Source: Planosporangium flavigriseum
GTDB lineage: Bacteria; Actinomycetota; Actinomycetes; Mycobacteriales; Micromonosporaceae
Assembly: GCF_011947225.1 (NCBI RefSeq)
Contig: NZ_JAATVW010000003.1
Span: 62,001 to 126,000 of the forward strand
DNA length: 64,000 bases
Direction: 5' to 3'
Part shown: positions 18,085 through 27,406 of the stretch, one piece after another
How positions within the stretch are numbered: the stretch's first letter is position 1
How the letters are laid out: the number at the start of each line of letters is the position of its first letter
The notes under the pieces: generated by a model
Databases searched by the model: none
What the model saw: only the letters and a program-made list of their open reading frames with translations
Told to the model about the DNA's origin: nothing
Translations under genes and position numbers: made by a program

Positions 18085-18594
18085 GTGCCACAGCAAGCCG
18101 CTGCGCAGACCGGCAACGAGGCCCCCATCCGACACGTGGAACGGCTACGCGTGCCGTGGTGGCTGTGGCCGCCCGCCCTCGCGTTCACCGCCCTGTTGGC
18201 CGCCGAGCTGCACCTCGGGGCGCCGGGGCTGCGGGCCTGGGTGCCGTACGCGATCCTGCTGCCGGCGACGGCCGCCGGCCTCTGGGCGCTCGGACGGCTG
18301 CGGGTGGCGGTCGCCGACGGCGAACTGCGCGTCGACGACGCCCGGCTGCCCGTGCGGTACGTGGCCGGGGTCACGGTGCTGGGCGTGGCGGAGAAGCGGA
18401 CGCTGCTCGGCGTGGCGGCCCACCCGTACGCGTTCGTCGTTCAGCGGCCGTGGATCAAGGGGGCCGTACAGGTGCACCTCAACGACCCGAATGACCCCAC
18501 CCCGTACTGGGTGGTCAGCTCACGGCGGCCGGCGGCCCTCGCGGCATCCCTGCTCGCCGCGCGCGCCAGCGCGGACAGCGCCCCGGCGGAGTAG
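18085..18594 (+). CDS. DUF3093 membrane protein
   Basis: An approximately 169-residue protein of the actinobacterial DUF3093 family. Two adjacent hydrophobic segments lie near the N-terminus (LWPPALAFTALLAAEL and ILLPATAAGLWAL). A conserved soluble part follows, with ELRVDDARLPVRYVAGV, PYAFVVQRPWIKGAVQVHL and PYWVVSSRRPAALAASL. Function is unknown. It is divergent from dut with a very short gap. The GTG at 18085 is preferred; an upstream GTG at 18049 is in frame. Confidence 0.8.
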   Translation: MPQQAAAQTGNEAPIRHVERLRVPWWLWPPALAFTALLAAELHLGAPGLRAWVPYAILLPATAAGLWALGRLRVAVADGELRVDDARLPVRYVAGVTVLGVAEKRTLLGVAAHPYAFVVQRPWIKGAVQVHLNDPNDPTPYWVVSSRRPAALAASLLAARASADSAPAE

Positions 18595-18601
18595 CGGAGC
18601 G

Positions 18602-19534
18602 CTAGTCCCCCGGCTCGATCACGATCGGCCGGCGCCGCCCCAGATCCGCACGGATCTCCGTGCCGAGCGAGGTGGTCGCCCGCTGGTTGAGGAAGCCCGC
18701 GACCGCGGCGCCGGTCAGCAGCGGACCGAGGGAGGTCAGGTTGCGCCCGAGCCGGCGGATCAGCCGCTCCCGCAGCTCCTTACGGGCCGCCGTACCGAGG
18801 GCGGCCGCCACCCCCCGGCCCTGGGTGAGGGGGTTGATGCCGCGCCGGCTCGCCCATGCCTGTAACAGCGCGACCGCCCGCTGCGCGCCGTTACCGGGCA
18901 CCGGCTGGCGGTAGACCTCGTGCAGCTCGGCGATGAGCTTGATCTCAACCGCGACGACGGCGACGGTCTCGGCGGCCAGCAGCACCGGCGCGGATAACAG
19001 CGTCGGCGCGGCGGCCCACTCGACGGCGGCCACGCCGCCGCTCGCCGCACCGATGCCGGCCGTGACGCGGGCGGCGTTGCGCACCAGGCGCTCGGCCAGG
19101 GCGTCGCCGTCAAGTCCGTCGTGGTGCGCCCGTAGCGCCGCAAGATCACGGACCGGAATGTGCGGGGCAGCCTCGGTCACGGCGTCGACCACCCACCGCA
19201 CGGCGGTCTTCGGGCGCAGCAGATCCTTCACGCCGCGGTCGCGGATCTCCTGGCGCACCATCCGGCCGAGCAGCTTCGCCCGCGTTTTGCGGTCGAGCGT
19301 GTCGTCGGTCAGCGCGGCGACCGCGCCGGAGAGATCAGCGCCGTCCACATGGAGGGCCCCGTCGACGTCCGAACGGTCAACAGCCGCCAGTCGGGCCGGG
19401 TCGACGTGGTCGACTCTGTCGAGCCGCACGGTGTCGTCGCCCCTGTCAACGGCGTCGCCACCATCCGTCTTCTCGGGGCCGGCACCGCCGACCCCGAACC
19501 GATTCCCCTCGGACAGCTGATCACCCTCAGACAC
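18602..19534 (-). CDS. EcsC-like predicted membrane-associated protein
   Basis: A 310-residue protein. The first ~85 residues are acidic and low-complexity, probably disordered. The rest is helical with hydrophobic stretches (AAPTLLSAPVLLAAETVAVVAV and LTGAAVAGFLNQRATTSLG) and an IKLIAELHEVYRQPVPG segment like that in EcsC-type proteins. Function is unknown. It is convergent with DUF3093 (8 bp apart). The start is a GTG. EcsC resemblance is judged by eye and is tentative. Confidence 0.5.
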   Translation of the reverse strand: MSEGDQLSEGNRFGVGGAGPEKTDGGDAVDRGDDTVRLDRVDHVDPARLAAVDRSDVDGALHVDGADLSGAVAALTDDTLDRKTRAKLLGRMVRQEIRDRGVKDLLRPKTAVRWVVDAVTEAAPHIPVRDLAALRAHHDGLDGDALAERLVRNAARVTAGIGAASGGVAAVEWAAAPTLLSAPVLLAAETVAVVAVEIKLIAELHEVYRQPVPGNGAQRAVALLQAWASRRGINPLTQGRGVAAALGTAARKELRERLIRRLGRNLTSLGPLLTGAAVAGFLNQRATTSLGTEIRADLGRRRPIVIEPGD

Positions 19535-19663
19535 GGTACCGCCCTCCCTCGTACCCGCGACCAGCCTGGCCCGCGCATCGTCACGAGGTGTCCAGACCGG
19601 TCGCCGGATCGGTCGTCGCTCCTATGCCACTACCCGAAGCGACAGCAATCTATGCCGCCTGCG

Positions 19664-19960
19664 TCAGGCGCACTCGCGACAGATCAGCTCGCCGTTGCGC
19701 TCCGCCGCCAACTGGCTGCGGTGGTGCACCAGGAAGCAGCGCGAGCAGCGGAACTCGTCCGCCTGCATCGGCAGCACCTTGACGGTTAGCTCCTCGTCGG
19801 CAAGGTCAGCTCCGGGCAATTCGAAGCTCTCCGCCACCTCGGCCTCGTCCACATCGACGATGGCCGACTGAGCGTCGACGCGTCGCGCCTTGAGCTCCTC
19901 CAGACTGTCCTCGCCGAGGTCGACCTCGTCGCGACGCGGGGCGTCGTAGTCGGTGGCCAT
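19664..19960 (-). CDS. DUF4193 zinc-ribbon-like protein
   Basis: A 98-residue acidic protein of the actinobacterial DUF4193 family. Residues 1-65 are rich in Asp/Glu. The C-terminus holds a CxxC...CxxC pair (FRCSRCFLVHHRSQL and ELICRECA), expected to bind zinc. Similar C-terminal zinc ribbons occur in small RNA-polymerase-associated proteins of actinobacteria, but no function can be read from this sequence. It is close to the principal sigma-factor region, as in relatives. Confidence 0.85.
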   Translation of the reverse strand: MATDYDAPRRDEVDLGEDSLEELKARRVDAQSAIVDVDEAEVAESFELPGADLADEELTVKVLPMQADEFRCSRCFLVHHRSQLAAERNGELICRECA

Positions 19961-20365
19961 CGGTCAGTCACACTCCCCAAATTCGTGTCGCGCCGTGCGT
20001 ACCGCCGGACGTCGTCGTTTCCGTACCCGCCCTGGAGCACTTCTCGCCGCGGCTTCCGGCACTGATCGTGCATACCTGCGCCGGAAATGTATCTTGCGAG
20101 CGCGGAACCTTACCGCTCCCGTGCGTTGGTTGTACGCCTCCGCGCGGAAACTTGTTCCCAATGTGATTCAGGCGACACCACGGTACGGGCTTAGAGGTCA
20201 AGGGAACATCCGCTCGGCGAGCCGCGCCGACTGGTCGCGCACGGCGAGCGGGTACACGCTAACCTCGGCGGCGACCATAGGCTGCACGCCGCGCCGCGAG
20301 TCAACCACCGTTGCACGCCCGCCCGGCAACTGTCGGGTGCCAGACAGTTCTACGGGAGCCGACAG
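19961..20365. other. Intergenic region without recognised gene
   Basis: A 405-bp gap between divergent DUF4193 and the LytR_C-domain gene. No coding-like frame, tRNA or strong hairpin was found. It presumably holds both promoters. A stretch around 20130-20160 (TTGTAC ... TTGTTC) is AT-richer than the surroundings but I cannot assign -35/-10 boxes with confidence. Confidence 0.4.
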
Positions 20366-20902
20366 ATGACCATTGCGAGAATTCGAGCGCTCGTCATCGT
20401 CGGCGCGCTCTTCCTCGCCGCGCTCGTGCTCGTGACGGTCAGCATCGTCAAAGACAAACAGACTCAGGCCAAGGGCGCTTCGTGCCCCAAGGACGCCGTG
20501 CGGGTGGATACCCGGCTCGCGGACTCCGAGACCATCCAGCTGAACGTATACAACGCGACAGATCGGCCCGGTCTGGCCAAAGAGATCGCCCAGGAATTCA
20601 AACAACGGAAATTCAAGGTGGACCCGGAAAAGGCGAGCAATGACCCGCTCGCTAAGCCGGTCGAAGGCGTGGCAGTTCTACGGTACGGCCCGAAGATGGT
20701 CGGCGCGGCGTGGGTAGTCCGCTCGTACTTCCTGAACGAAGCGGTCCGTGAATTCGACCCGAGCCGTCAGGACGAAACAATCGACGTCGTACTGGGCCCG
20801 TCATTCAAGAAGCTCGCCACCGAAACCGAACAGCGGCTGGCACTCGCGTCCGTCGGTCGCGCCCCGTTGCCCAAGGGCACCTGCGACATCCGCGAGACCT
20901 GA
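20366..20902 (+). CDS. Secreted or anchored LytR_C-domain protein
   Basis: A 178-residue protein with one N-terminal transmembrane or signal segment (ALVIVGALFLAALVLVTVSI, residues ~8-28). A LytR C-terminal-type domain follows, with LNVYNATDRPGLAKEIAQEF and an Arg/Lys-rich strand, then VAVLRYGPKMVGAAWVV. Stand-alone LytR_C proteins are found in actinobacteria near cell-wall genes; they lack the LytR-CpsA-Psr catalytic domain. The last residues include two cysteines overall (ASCPKD and GTCDI) that may form a disulphide outside the membrane. It abuts the next, convergent gene. Confidence 0.75.
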   Translation: MTIARIRALVIVGALFLAALVLVTVSIVKDKQTQAKGASCPKDAVRVDTRLADSETIQLNVYNATDRPGLAKEIAQEFKQRKFKVDPEKASNDPLAKPVEGVAVLRYGPKMVGAAWVVRSYFLNEAVREFDPSRQDETIDVVLGPSFKKLATETEQRLALASVGRAPLPKGTCDIRET

Positions 20903-21724
20903 TCACGGCCCGCCGGTCGCGTCGAACGCGACGAGCAGATCATGCAGGGGCCGGTACAGCGCCTCGGGGGCTGCCACCACCATCTCGCCGCTGGGCGGGG
21001 CGCCGGCCAGGCCGGTGACCCGTAGCCCGGCCTCCTCGGCCACGAGCCCACCGGCGGCGTAGTCCCACAGGTTGAGCCCCTTCTCGTACACGGCGTCCAG
21101 GGCGCCCTCCGCGGCCAGGCAGAGGTCGATCGCCGCAGCACCCATCCGCCGGACGTCGCGGACGCGCGGGAGCACCTGCGCGAGTACCCGCGCCTGATGG
21201 GCCCGGCGGGCCGCGTCGTACCCGAAGCCGGTCCCGACCAGCGCCTGACCAAGTTCCGTGACCTGCGAGCCGGCCAGCCTGCGCCCACCGGAGTACGCGC
21301 CGCCGCCCCGCGTCGCCGTCCACTCGTCGCCGGTGGCGGGATTGCGCACGACGCCAGCGACAACCACCCCGTCCACCTCCGCAGCGAGAGATACGGCATA
21401 CACCGGAAGGCCGTAGAGGTAGTTCACCGTGCCGTCGATCGGGTCGAGGATCCACCGCACCCGGCTGTCCCGGCCGTCGACGGCCCCGGACTCCTCGCCC
21501 ATGACGGCGTCGTCCGGCCGGCGGATCCGCAAATCCTCGATGACCTGCTGCTCCACCGCCCGGTCGGCGGCGGTCACGATGTCCGTGTCGGTGCTCTTGG
21601 TCGATATGCCTTCGACGCCGCGATCCCGCATCGATCGGGCCAGGTCAGCGGCTCGGCGAGCCACAGCGACGGCGATGTCGAGCAGGTCCGCCGCTGCCGG
21701 GAGCGGAGCCGGTGCATGGTCCAT
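20903..21724 (-). CDS. Inositol monophosphatase family phosphatase
   Basis: A 273-residue metal-dependent phosphatase. The family motifs are present: metal-binding Glu in MGEESG, the central WILDPIDGTVNYLYG (residues ~90-104), and the distal LNLWDYAAGGLVAEEAG near residue 216. Substrates in the family include inositol phosphate, histidinol phosphate, fructose-1,6-bisphosphate and 3'-phosphoadenosine 5'-phosphate; the sequence does not decide among them. It is transcribed away from sigA and its stop abuts that of the LytR_C gene. Confidence 0.85.
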   Translation of the reverse strand: MDHAPAPLPAAADLLDIAVAVARRAADLARSMRDRGVEGISTKSTDTDIVTAADRAVEQQVIEDLRIRRPDDAVMGEESGAVDGRDSRVRWILDPIDGTVNYLYGLPVYAVSLAAEVDGVVVAGVVRNPATGDEWTATRGGGAYSGGRRLAGSQVTELGQALVGTGFGYDAARRAHQARVLAQVLPRVRDVRRMGAAAIDLCLAAEGALDAVYEKGLNLWDYAAGGLVAEEAGLRVTGLAGAPPSGEMVVAAPEALYRPLHDLLVAFDATGGP

Positions 21725-21992
21725 GGTTACCTCCTAAGGCGCGGGTACGATACTTCCCAGCCCAAGCCCGGCGATGTGATCCGCAACAACGGAACCACCT
21801 CGTCCGCTCGCAGCAGGTCGATCCCGAATATCAGCGTTACAATTCACGCTTGCCCGCTGCGTTACGGATCGCCCCGGCCCGCGGCGTACGGGCTCCAAGA
21901 CATCAAACCCGGCCACACTCGTAAGCGGTTTCGTCCTGCGGCGAAGCTGGTCGGGGAGGCCACGCTCGCTCTTTGCCTCGGGAAGGTCGTCC

Positions 21993-23591
21993 GTGACAGC
22001 ACCCCGCCAGACCGGCGCCGACGTACGCTCACTAGCCGACTCGCTGATCGCACATGCGACCACCAAGGGTGGCCAGCTGACGTCGGCAGATGTAGCCCGC
22101 GCGGTCGAATCCGCGGAGGTGACTCCCGCTCAGGCCAAGAAGCTCCTCCGCGCTCTGGCCGAATCGGGAGTGACCGTGGTGGTCGATGACTCCGGCTCCA
22201 GCCGACGCCGGGTGGCCGCCGCCCGGTCCGCCACGCCGGCCTCCAAGGCCACCACCGCGAAGGCACCGGTAGCCACCCGAGCGGCGGCCCCGAAGCCCGA
22301 GAAGAAGGTTGCCGAGCAGGGTTCGGACGAGTCCGCCGACGCCCCGGCGCAAGCGGCCAAGACCGCCAAGAAGACCGTGGCCAAGAAGGCCACCGCCGGC
22401 GACGCCGCCAAGACCACCCGCAAGGCGGCGCCGGGCGACGCCGCGGCGAAGACCGCCAAGGCCACCCGCGGCAAGAAGGCCGACGGCGACGAGCCCGACG
22501 AGGGCGAACTTGACGCCGAGGCGTTGGCCGCCGACATCGAGGACATCGTCGAGGAGGAGCCGACCCCCGAGCTGGCCCAGGCCGCCGCGGCGGACGCCGC
22601 GGACGACTTCGACTGGGACGACGACGAGTCGGAGGCCCTCAAGGCGGCCCGCCGCGACGCGGAGCTGACCGCTTCGGCGGACTCGGTCCGGGCCTACCTG
22701 AAGCAGATCGGCAAGGTCCCCCTGCTGAACGCCGAGCAGGAGGTCGACCTGGCCAAGCGGATCGAGGCCGGCCTGTACGCCGCCGAGCGGCTGCGCGCCG
22801 TCGAGGAGAACGGCGAGGAGATCGCCATCCCGATGAAGCGCGACCTGCTCTGGATCTCCAGGGACGGCGAGCGCGCCAAGAACCACCTGCTCGAGGCCAA
22901 CCTGCGGCTGGTCGTGTCGCTGGCCAAGCGGTACACCGGGCGGGGCATGGCGTTCCTGGACCTCATCCAGGAGGGCAACCTCGGCCTCATCCGCGCCGTG
23001 GAGAAGTTCGACTACACCAAGGGCTACAAGTTCTCCACGTACGCCACCTGGTGGATCCGCCAGGCCATCACCCGCGCCATGGCCGACCAGGCCCGCACCA
23101 TCCGTATCCCGGTCCACATGGTCGAGGTGATCAACAAGCTCGGCCGCATCCAGCGCGAGCTGCTGCAGGACCTCGGTCGCGAGCCCACCCCGGAAGAGCT
23201 CGCGAAGGAGATGGACATCACCCCCGAGAAGGTGCTGGAGATCCAGCAGTACGCTCGGGAACCGATCTCGCTCGACCAGACCATCGGTGACGAAGGCGAC
23301 AGCCAGCTCGGCGACTTCATCGAGGACTCCGAGGCGGTCGTGGCCGTCGACGCGGTGTCCTTCTCGCTGCTGCAGGACCAGCTACAGCAGGTGCTGCAGA
23401 CGCTGTCGGAGCGCGAAGCGGGCGTCGTAAGGCTCCGCTTCGGCCTCACGGACGGGCAGCCGCGCACCCTCGACGAGATAGGCCAGGTCTACGGGGTGAC
23501 CCGCGAGCGGATCCGGCAGATCGAGTCGAAGACGATGTCGAAGCTGCGTCACCCGTCACGCTCTCAGGTACTCCGCGATTACTTGGACTAA
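21993..23591 (+). CDS. sigA: Principal RNA polymerase sigma factor (SigA/HrdB type)
   Basis: A 532-residue group 1 sigma-70. A long Ala/Lys-rich N-terminal extension (residues ~60-170, with repeated KTAKK-like blocks) precedes the core. Region 1.2 is [19 protein letters not shown]. Region 2 is [29 protein letters not shown] split over positions ~305-335, with the promoter-melting segment [10 protein letters not shown]. Region 4 ends [19 protein letters not shown]. It directs housekeeping transcription. A 170-bp stretch is identical at DNA level to the second sigma gene at 33 kb. The start is GTG with GGAAGG upstream. Confidence 0.95.
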   Translation: MTAPRQTGADVRSLADSLIAHATTKGGQLTSADVARAVESAEVTPAQAKKLLRALAESGVTVVVDDSGSSRRRVAAARSATPASKATTAKAPVATRAAAPKPEKKVAEQGSDESADAPAQAAKTAKKTVAKKATAGDAAKTTRKAAPGDAAAKTAKATRGKKADGDEPDEGELDAEALAADIEDIVEEEPTPELAQAAAADAADDFDWDDDESEALKAARRDAELTASADSVRAYLKQIGKVPLLNAEQEVDLAKRIEAGLYAAERLRAVEENGEEIAIPMKRDLLWISRDGERAKNHLLEANLRLVVSLAKRYTGRGMAFLDLIQEGNLGLIRAVEKFDYTKGYKFSTYATWWIRQAITRAMADQARTIRIPVHMVEVINKLGRIQRELLQDLGREPTPEELAKEMDITPEKVLEIQQYAREPISLDQTIGDEGDSQLGDFIEDSEAVVAVDAVSFSLLQDQLQQVLQTLSEREAGVVRLRFGLTDGQPRTLDEIGQVYGVTRERIRQIESKTMSKLRHPSRSQVLRDYLD

Positions 23592-23870
23592 GCGGCGGGT
23601 ACGCAGTCATCCGAACGGCCATTCCATGGTGTGTCCGTGGTCACACTAGGCGTACGTCCGTACTCAGACCTGGGTATGTGCCGTCTTGTGATCGGTTCTG
23701 TGGCAGGCTATGAAGACGTCACCGCAGCCAGCGGTGGCCGGTCGCGACGGAACTGTGACCTTCGTCCCGTAGGTGGGCCGGGAAGGCTTATCGCCCGGCC
23801 AATGTTGAACGATGTGTGAAACGGCAACGTATTAAATGCGTTCGTCGGTGACGACCAAAGGAGGATGGCG

Positions 23871-24101
23871 ATGACCCCGACTCTCACGCCGCCGCCGGAG
23901 CTGGTGGCGCCCGCCACCGATGAACGGTGCGACCGCTGCAACGCGGCGGGCAAGCTGCGGATCCGAGTGGCCGAAGGCGGCGAGCTCGTGTTCTGCGGAC
24001 ATCACGCAAACAAGTACGCCGAACAGTTGGCGAAGATCGCGGTCGACGTGGCCGTCGCTCCGGAGTTCTCCTGGCGCGGCACCGACCTGATGAACAACTG
24101 A
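23871..24101 (+). CDS. DUF7455 small zinc-finger-like protein
   Basis: A 76-residue protein with CDRCNAAGKLRIRV and VFCGHHANKYAEQL, a treble-clef-like arrangement of cysteines and histidines. Proteins of this type regularly follow the principal sigma-factor gene in actinobacteria. Function is unknown. An AAAGGAGG site six bases before the ATG at 23871 decides the start; the ATG at 23865 overlaps that site. A terminator follows immediately. Confidence 0.85.
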   Translation: MTPTLTPPPELVAPATDERCDRCNAAGKLRIRVAEGGELVFCGHHANKYAEQLAKIAVDVAVAPEFSWRGTDLMNN

Positions 24102-24118
24102 TCGGTCTGATAACGAAC

Positions 24119-24146
24119 GCAGGGCGTCCCTTCGGGGGCGCCCTGC
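24119..24146 (+). terminator. Terminator after the DUF7455 gene
   Basis: A 12-bp stem (24119-24130 with 24135-24146, one G.U pair, 4-nt loop) followed by GGCATTTT. It ends the sigA-DUF7455 region and faces the helicase gene. Confidence 0.8.
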
Positions 24147-24193
24147 GGCATTTTCCGGCAGGCACTCGCACCTGGCGGAGGCTGATCGTCGCC

Positions 24194-25918
24194 TCAGAGC
24201 GTCTGTAGCGTGGCGATCCGCTCTTCGAGCTGCTCGATCGTTGCCTGGGCGCTCGGCGGACCCCCGCACCGGCGGCGCAGCTCCGCGTGGATCTTCCCGT
24301 GCGGTAGCCCGGTCCGGTGGTGGTGCGCGGCGACCAGCGCGTTGAGCTGGCGGCGCAGGACGACCCGCCGCTCCCCCGCGGTGGTCGGTGCGGCCTGTCG
24401 AGGGGCGGCCGGCTGCTCGGCGACCGCCGTCGCCCGGTGGCGGCTCTCCGCCGCGACCTGCTCGGCCTGCCGCTTCGACAGCAGCATCGACACCTGGTCG
24501 GGCGTGAGGAGACCGGGAAGGCCGAGGTACTCCTCCTCCTCGGGCGTACCGGTCCCAACCGGCGTGCCGAACGACGCGCCGTCGAAGATCACCTGGTCCA
24601 GCTCGGCGGTGGCGCTGAGCGCCTCGAACTGCTTCTCCAGCTCCCCGCTCGCCTGCTCGTTGCGCTGAGCCCGCTCCAGCAGTTCGTCGTCGAAGCCTTC
24701 GCGCTTCTTGGGCTCGCCGAGCACGTGGTCGCGCTGGACCTCCATCTCGCTAGCCAGCCCGAGCAGGTGGGGCACGCTGGGCAGGAACACCGTCGCGGTC
24801 TCGCCGGGGCGGCGAGCCCGGACGAACCGGCCGATGGCCTGGGCGAAGTAGAGCGGGGTGGAGGCGCTCGTCGCGTACACGCCGACGGCCAGCCGCGGGA
24901 TGTCGACGCCTTCGGAGACCATCCGGACCGCGACCAGCCAGCGGTCCTCCGAGGCGGAGAACTCCGCGATCTTGCCCGACGCGCCGGCGTCGTCGGAGAG
25001 GACGACGGTCGCCTTCTCGCCGGTGATGTCGTGGAGCAGTTTCGCGTACGCCCGGGCGGACTGCTGGTCGCTCGCGATGACCAGGCCACCCGCGTCGGGC
25101 ATGCCGCCGGCCCGCTTCACGCGCAGCCGCGCGTCGGCCGCCCGCAGCACCTGCGGCATCCAGTCCCCGCGCGGGTCGAGCGCGGTCCGCCAGGCCTGCG
25201 CGACGAGGTCCTGGGTCATCGGCTCGCCGAGGCGCGCCGCCAGTTCATCACCGGCCGAGGTGCGCCAGCGAGTCTCCCCCGAGTACGCGAGGAAGATGAC
25301 CGGGCGCACGACGCCGTCGGCGAGGGCGTCGGAGTACCCGTACACGGCGTCGGCCCGCGACCGCGGCAGCCCGTCCGACCCCCGCTCGTACTCGACGAAC
25401 GGGATCGGGTTGTCGTCGGAGCGGAACGGCGTACCGGTCAGCATCAACCGGCGTACCGCCGGCTCGAACGCCGCCTTCACGCCGTCACCCCACGAGCGCG
25501 AGTCGCCCGCGTGGTGGATCTCGTCGAGGATCACCAGGGTCTTGCGGGTCATGGTGCGCCGGCGGTGCACGTCGGGCGCCATGCCGACCTGGGCATAGGT
25601 CAGCACCGCTCCGTGGAAGTCGGCCGAGGAGTGGACGTCGGAGTTGCGGAACATCGGGTCCAACTGGATCCCCACGCGCCCGGCAGCAGTGGCCCACTGG
25701 ACCTTCAGGTGCTCGGTCGGCGCGACCACCGTCACCGCGTCGACGGTTCCGTCCGCCAGCAGTTCAGCGGCGATTCGCAGCGCGAAGGTGGTCTTACCGG
25801 CGCCCGGCGTCGCGACCGCCAGGAAGTCCTCGGCGGGCCGCCGCAGGTACGACACGAGGGCCTTGCGCTGCCACGCCCGCAGATTGGGGCTGGCCTCCGG
25901 TGTTGGACGCGGCGGCAT
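24194..25918 (-). CDS. DEAD/DEAH-box superfamily 2 helicase
   Basis: A 574-residue helicase. It has Walker A in ATPGAGKTTFALRIA (residues ~40-54), motif II as DEIHHAGDSRSW, motif III as LTGTPFRSD and a motif VI-like QAIGRFVRARRPGE. A C-terminal extension of ~140 residues ends in a coiled-coil-like segment (IEQLEERIATLQ). The group resembles the XPB/RAD25-like and type III restriction-like helicases found next to sigA in actinobacteria. Its substrate is unknown, with repair or RNA metabolism possible. GGAGGGGAG just before the ATG at 25918 fixes the start. Confidence 0.9.
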   Translation of the reverse strand: MPPRPTPEASPNLRAWQRKALVSYLRRPAEDFLAVATPGAGKTTFALRIAAELLADGTVDAVTVVAPTEHLKVQWATAAGRVGIQLDPMFRNSDVHSSADFHGAVLTYAQVGMAPDVHRRRTMTRKTLVILDEIHHAGDSRSWGDGVKAAFEPAVRRLMLTGTPFRSDDNPIPFVEYERGSDGLPRSRADAVYGYSDALADGVVRPVIFLAYSGETRWRTSAGDELAARLGEPMTQDLVAQAWRTALDPRGDWMPQVLRAADARLRVKRAGGMPDAGGLVIASDQQSARAYAKLLHDITGEKATVVLSDDAGASGKIAEFSASEDRWLVAVRMVSEGVDIPRLAVGVYATSASTPLYFAQAIGRFVRARRPGETATVFLPSVPHLLGLASEMEVQRDHVLGEPKKREGFDDELLERAQRNEQASGELEKQFEALSATAELDQVIFDGASFGTPVGTGTPEEEEYLGLPGLLTPDQVSMLLSKRQAEQVAAESRHRATAVAEQPAAPRQAAPTTAGERRVVLRRQLNALVAAHHHRTGLPHGKIHAELRRRCGGPPSAQATIEQLEERIATLQTL

Positions 25919-26121
25919 GCACTCCCCTCCCGTGATGGCCGACGGCGGATCGCCGACATGAATCAGCCCCCGCGGCGGGCAGGCCACACGGGGCGAGCCG
26001 GGCTACGCGAAGGCGTCGGGAGAAGCTTAACCGCCGGGAGACGGATCGAGGCGCATCTCGTCCCGCGTGCCGGCCTTCAAATGAGGCCGGCACCGCACGA
26101 CAACGTCACGACAGAGGGCCG

Positions 26122-26433
26122 TTACTCGGGGATGACCTCGTCATAGATTCGCTTGCACTCGGGGCAGACCGGGAACCGCTGTGGATCCCGTGACGGCACC
26201 CACAGCTTGCCGCAGAGCGCTCGTACCGGAACGCCCTCGACCATCGCCTGCATGAGCTTGTCCTTGGGCACATAGTGCGAAAAACGCTCGTGGTCGCCCT
26301 CGTCGGTGCGATAGTCGACCCGTTCTTCGACGATCGTGTCGGTGCTGGACTCGGGGCCAGTGGTCACCACGCGCTCCCTCTCTACGAACTTGCTGGGAGC
26401 GGCACCCGAAGGCGCCGCCACCGGTACGGACAT
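26122..26433 (-). CDS. DUF3039 family protein
   Basis: A 103-residue cytosolic protein of the actinobacterial DUF3039 family. The conserved block runs GDHERFSHYVPKDKLMQAM, then VRALCGKLWVPSRDPQRFPVCPECKRIYD. The single Cys plus CxxC arrangement suggests a small metal-binding fold. Function is unknown. The ATG at 26433 was chosen because residues upstream are not family-like. It is divergent from psuG. Confidence 0.85.
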   Translation of the reverse strand: MSVPVAAPSGAAPSKFVERERVVTTGPESSTDTIVEERVDYRTDEGDHERFSHYVPKDKLMQAMVEGVPVRALCGKLWVPSRDPQRFPVCPECKRIYDEVIPE

Positions 26434-26488
26434 CCCAGTCTGCCAGCCGAACGGCGGTCGGTGCCGCGCCGGGCCGTAGGGTTTCGCT

Positions 26489-27406
26489 GTGGGTGACTTC
26501 TCGATCAGATTCAAGCCCGAGGTGGCGGCGGCGCTCCGCGATGGTCGACCCGTCGTGGCGTTGGAGAGCACGATCATGTCGCACGGACTGCCCCGGCCGG
26601 ACAACCTGAAGGTCGCGCAGGAGATCGAGCAGACCGTACGCAGCGCGGGCGCCGTCCCGGCCACCATCGGCATGGTCGGTGGTCAGCTCATCGTCGGCCT
26701 GGACGAGGCGCAGCTGGCCCGGTTGGCGACCGCCGACGACGTGGCCAAGCTCTCGGCGCGCGACCTGGCCGTGGCGGCCGCCCTCGGCGTCGACGGCGCC
26801 ACGACGGTCGCCGCCACCGCCGCCGTTGCGGCGCGCGCCGGCATCCCGGTGTTCGCCACGGGCGGCCTCGGCGGGGTGCACCGGGCCGCGGCGGAGAGCT
26901 TCGACGAATCCGCTGACCTGACGACGCTGGCACACACCCCGATCACGGTCGTGTGCGCCGGGGTGAAGTCGATCCTGGATGTCGGCGCGACGCTGGAGCG
27001 CCTCGAGACGCTCGGGGTGCCCGTCGTCGGGTACCGGACCCGCCGGTTCCCCGGTTTCTACCTCGCCGACAGCGGGCACGACCTGGACTGGTCGGTCGAG
27101 AGCTCGGAGGAGGTGGCTCGGATCATGCAGGCGCGCGAGAGCCACGGCGTGTCCCGCGCGGGGTTGATCGTCGCCAACCCGCTGCCGGCCGATGAGCAGC
27201 TCGACCCGGAACTGCATGATCGGGTACTGGCCGACGGGCTGGCCGGCCTCGCCCGCGCTCGCATCGCCGGCAAGGCCGTCACGCCCTACCTGCTGGCCCA
27301 CTTCCACGCCGCCACCGAGGGTCGCAGCCTCGCCGTGAACATTCGGATCATCCTGCGCAACGCGGAGCTCGCCGCGAAGGTGGCGCTGGCCTACGCCCAC
27401 CCGTGA
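26489..27406 (+). CDS. psuG: Pseudouridine-5'-phosphate glycosidase
   Basis: A 305-residue enzyme that reversibly cleaves pseudouridine 5'-phosphate to uracil and ribose 5-phosphate. Characteristic blocks are [17 protein letters not shown] near the N-terminus, [32 protein letters not shown] and [21 protein letters not shown]-terminal [20 protein letters not shown] matches family ends. The start is a GTG. It overlaps the PfkB kinase gene by 4 bp, as expected for a pseudouridine salvage pair that recycles modified RNA nucleosides. Confidence 0.92.
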   Translation: MGDFSIRFKPEVAAALRDGRPVVALESTIMSHGLPRPDNLKVAQEIEQTVRSAGAVPATIGMVGGQLIVGLDEAQLARLATADDVAKLSARDLAVAAALGVDGATTVAATAAVAARAGIPVFATGGLGGVHRAAAESFDESADLTTLAHTPITVVCAGVKSILDVGATLERLETLGVPVVGYRTRRFPGFYLADSGHDLDWSVESSEEVARIMQARESHGVSRAGLIVANPLPADEQLDPELHDRVLADGLAGLARARIAGKAVTPYLLAHFHAATEGRSLAVNIRIILRNAELAAKVALAYAHP

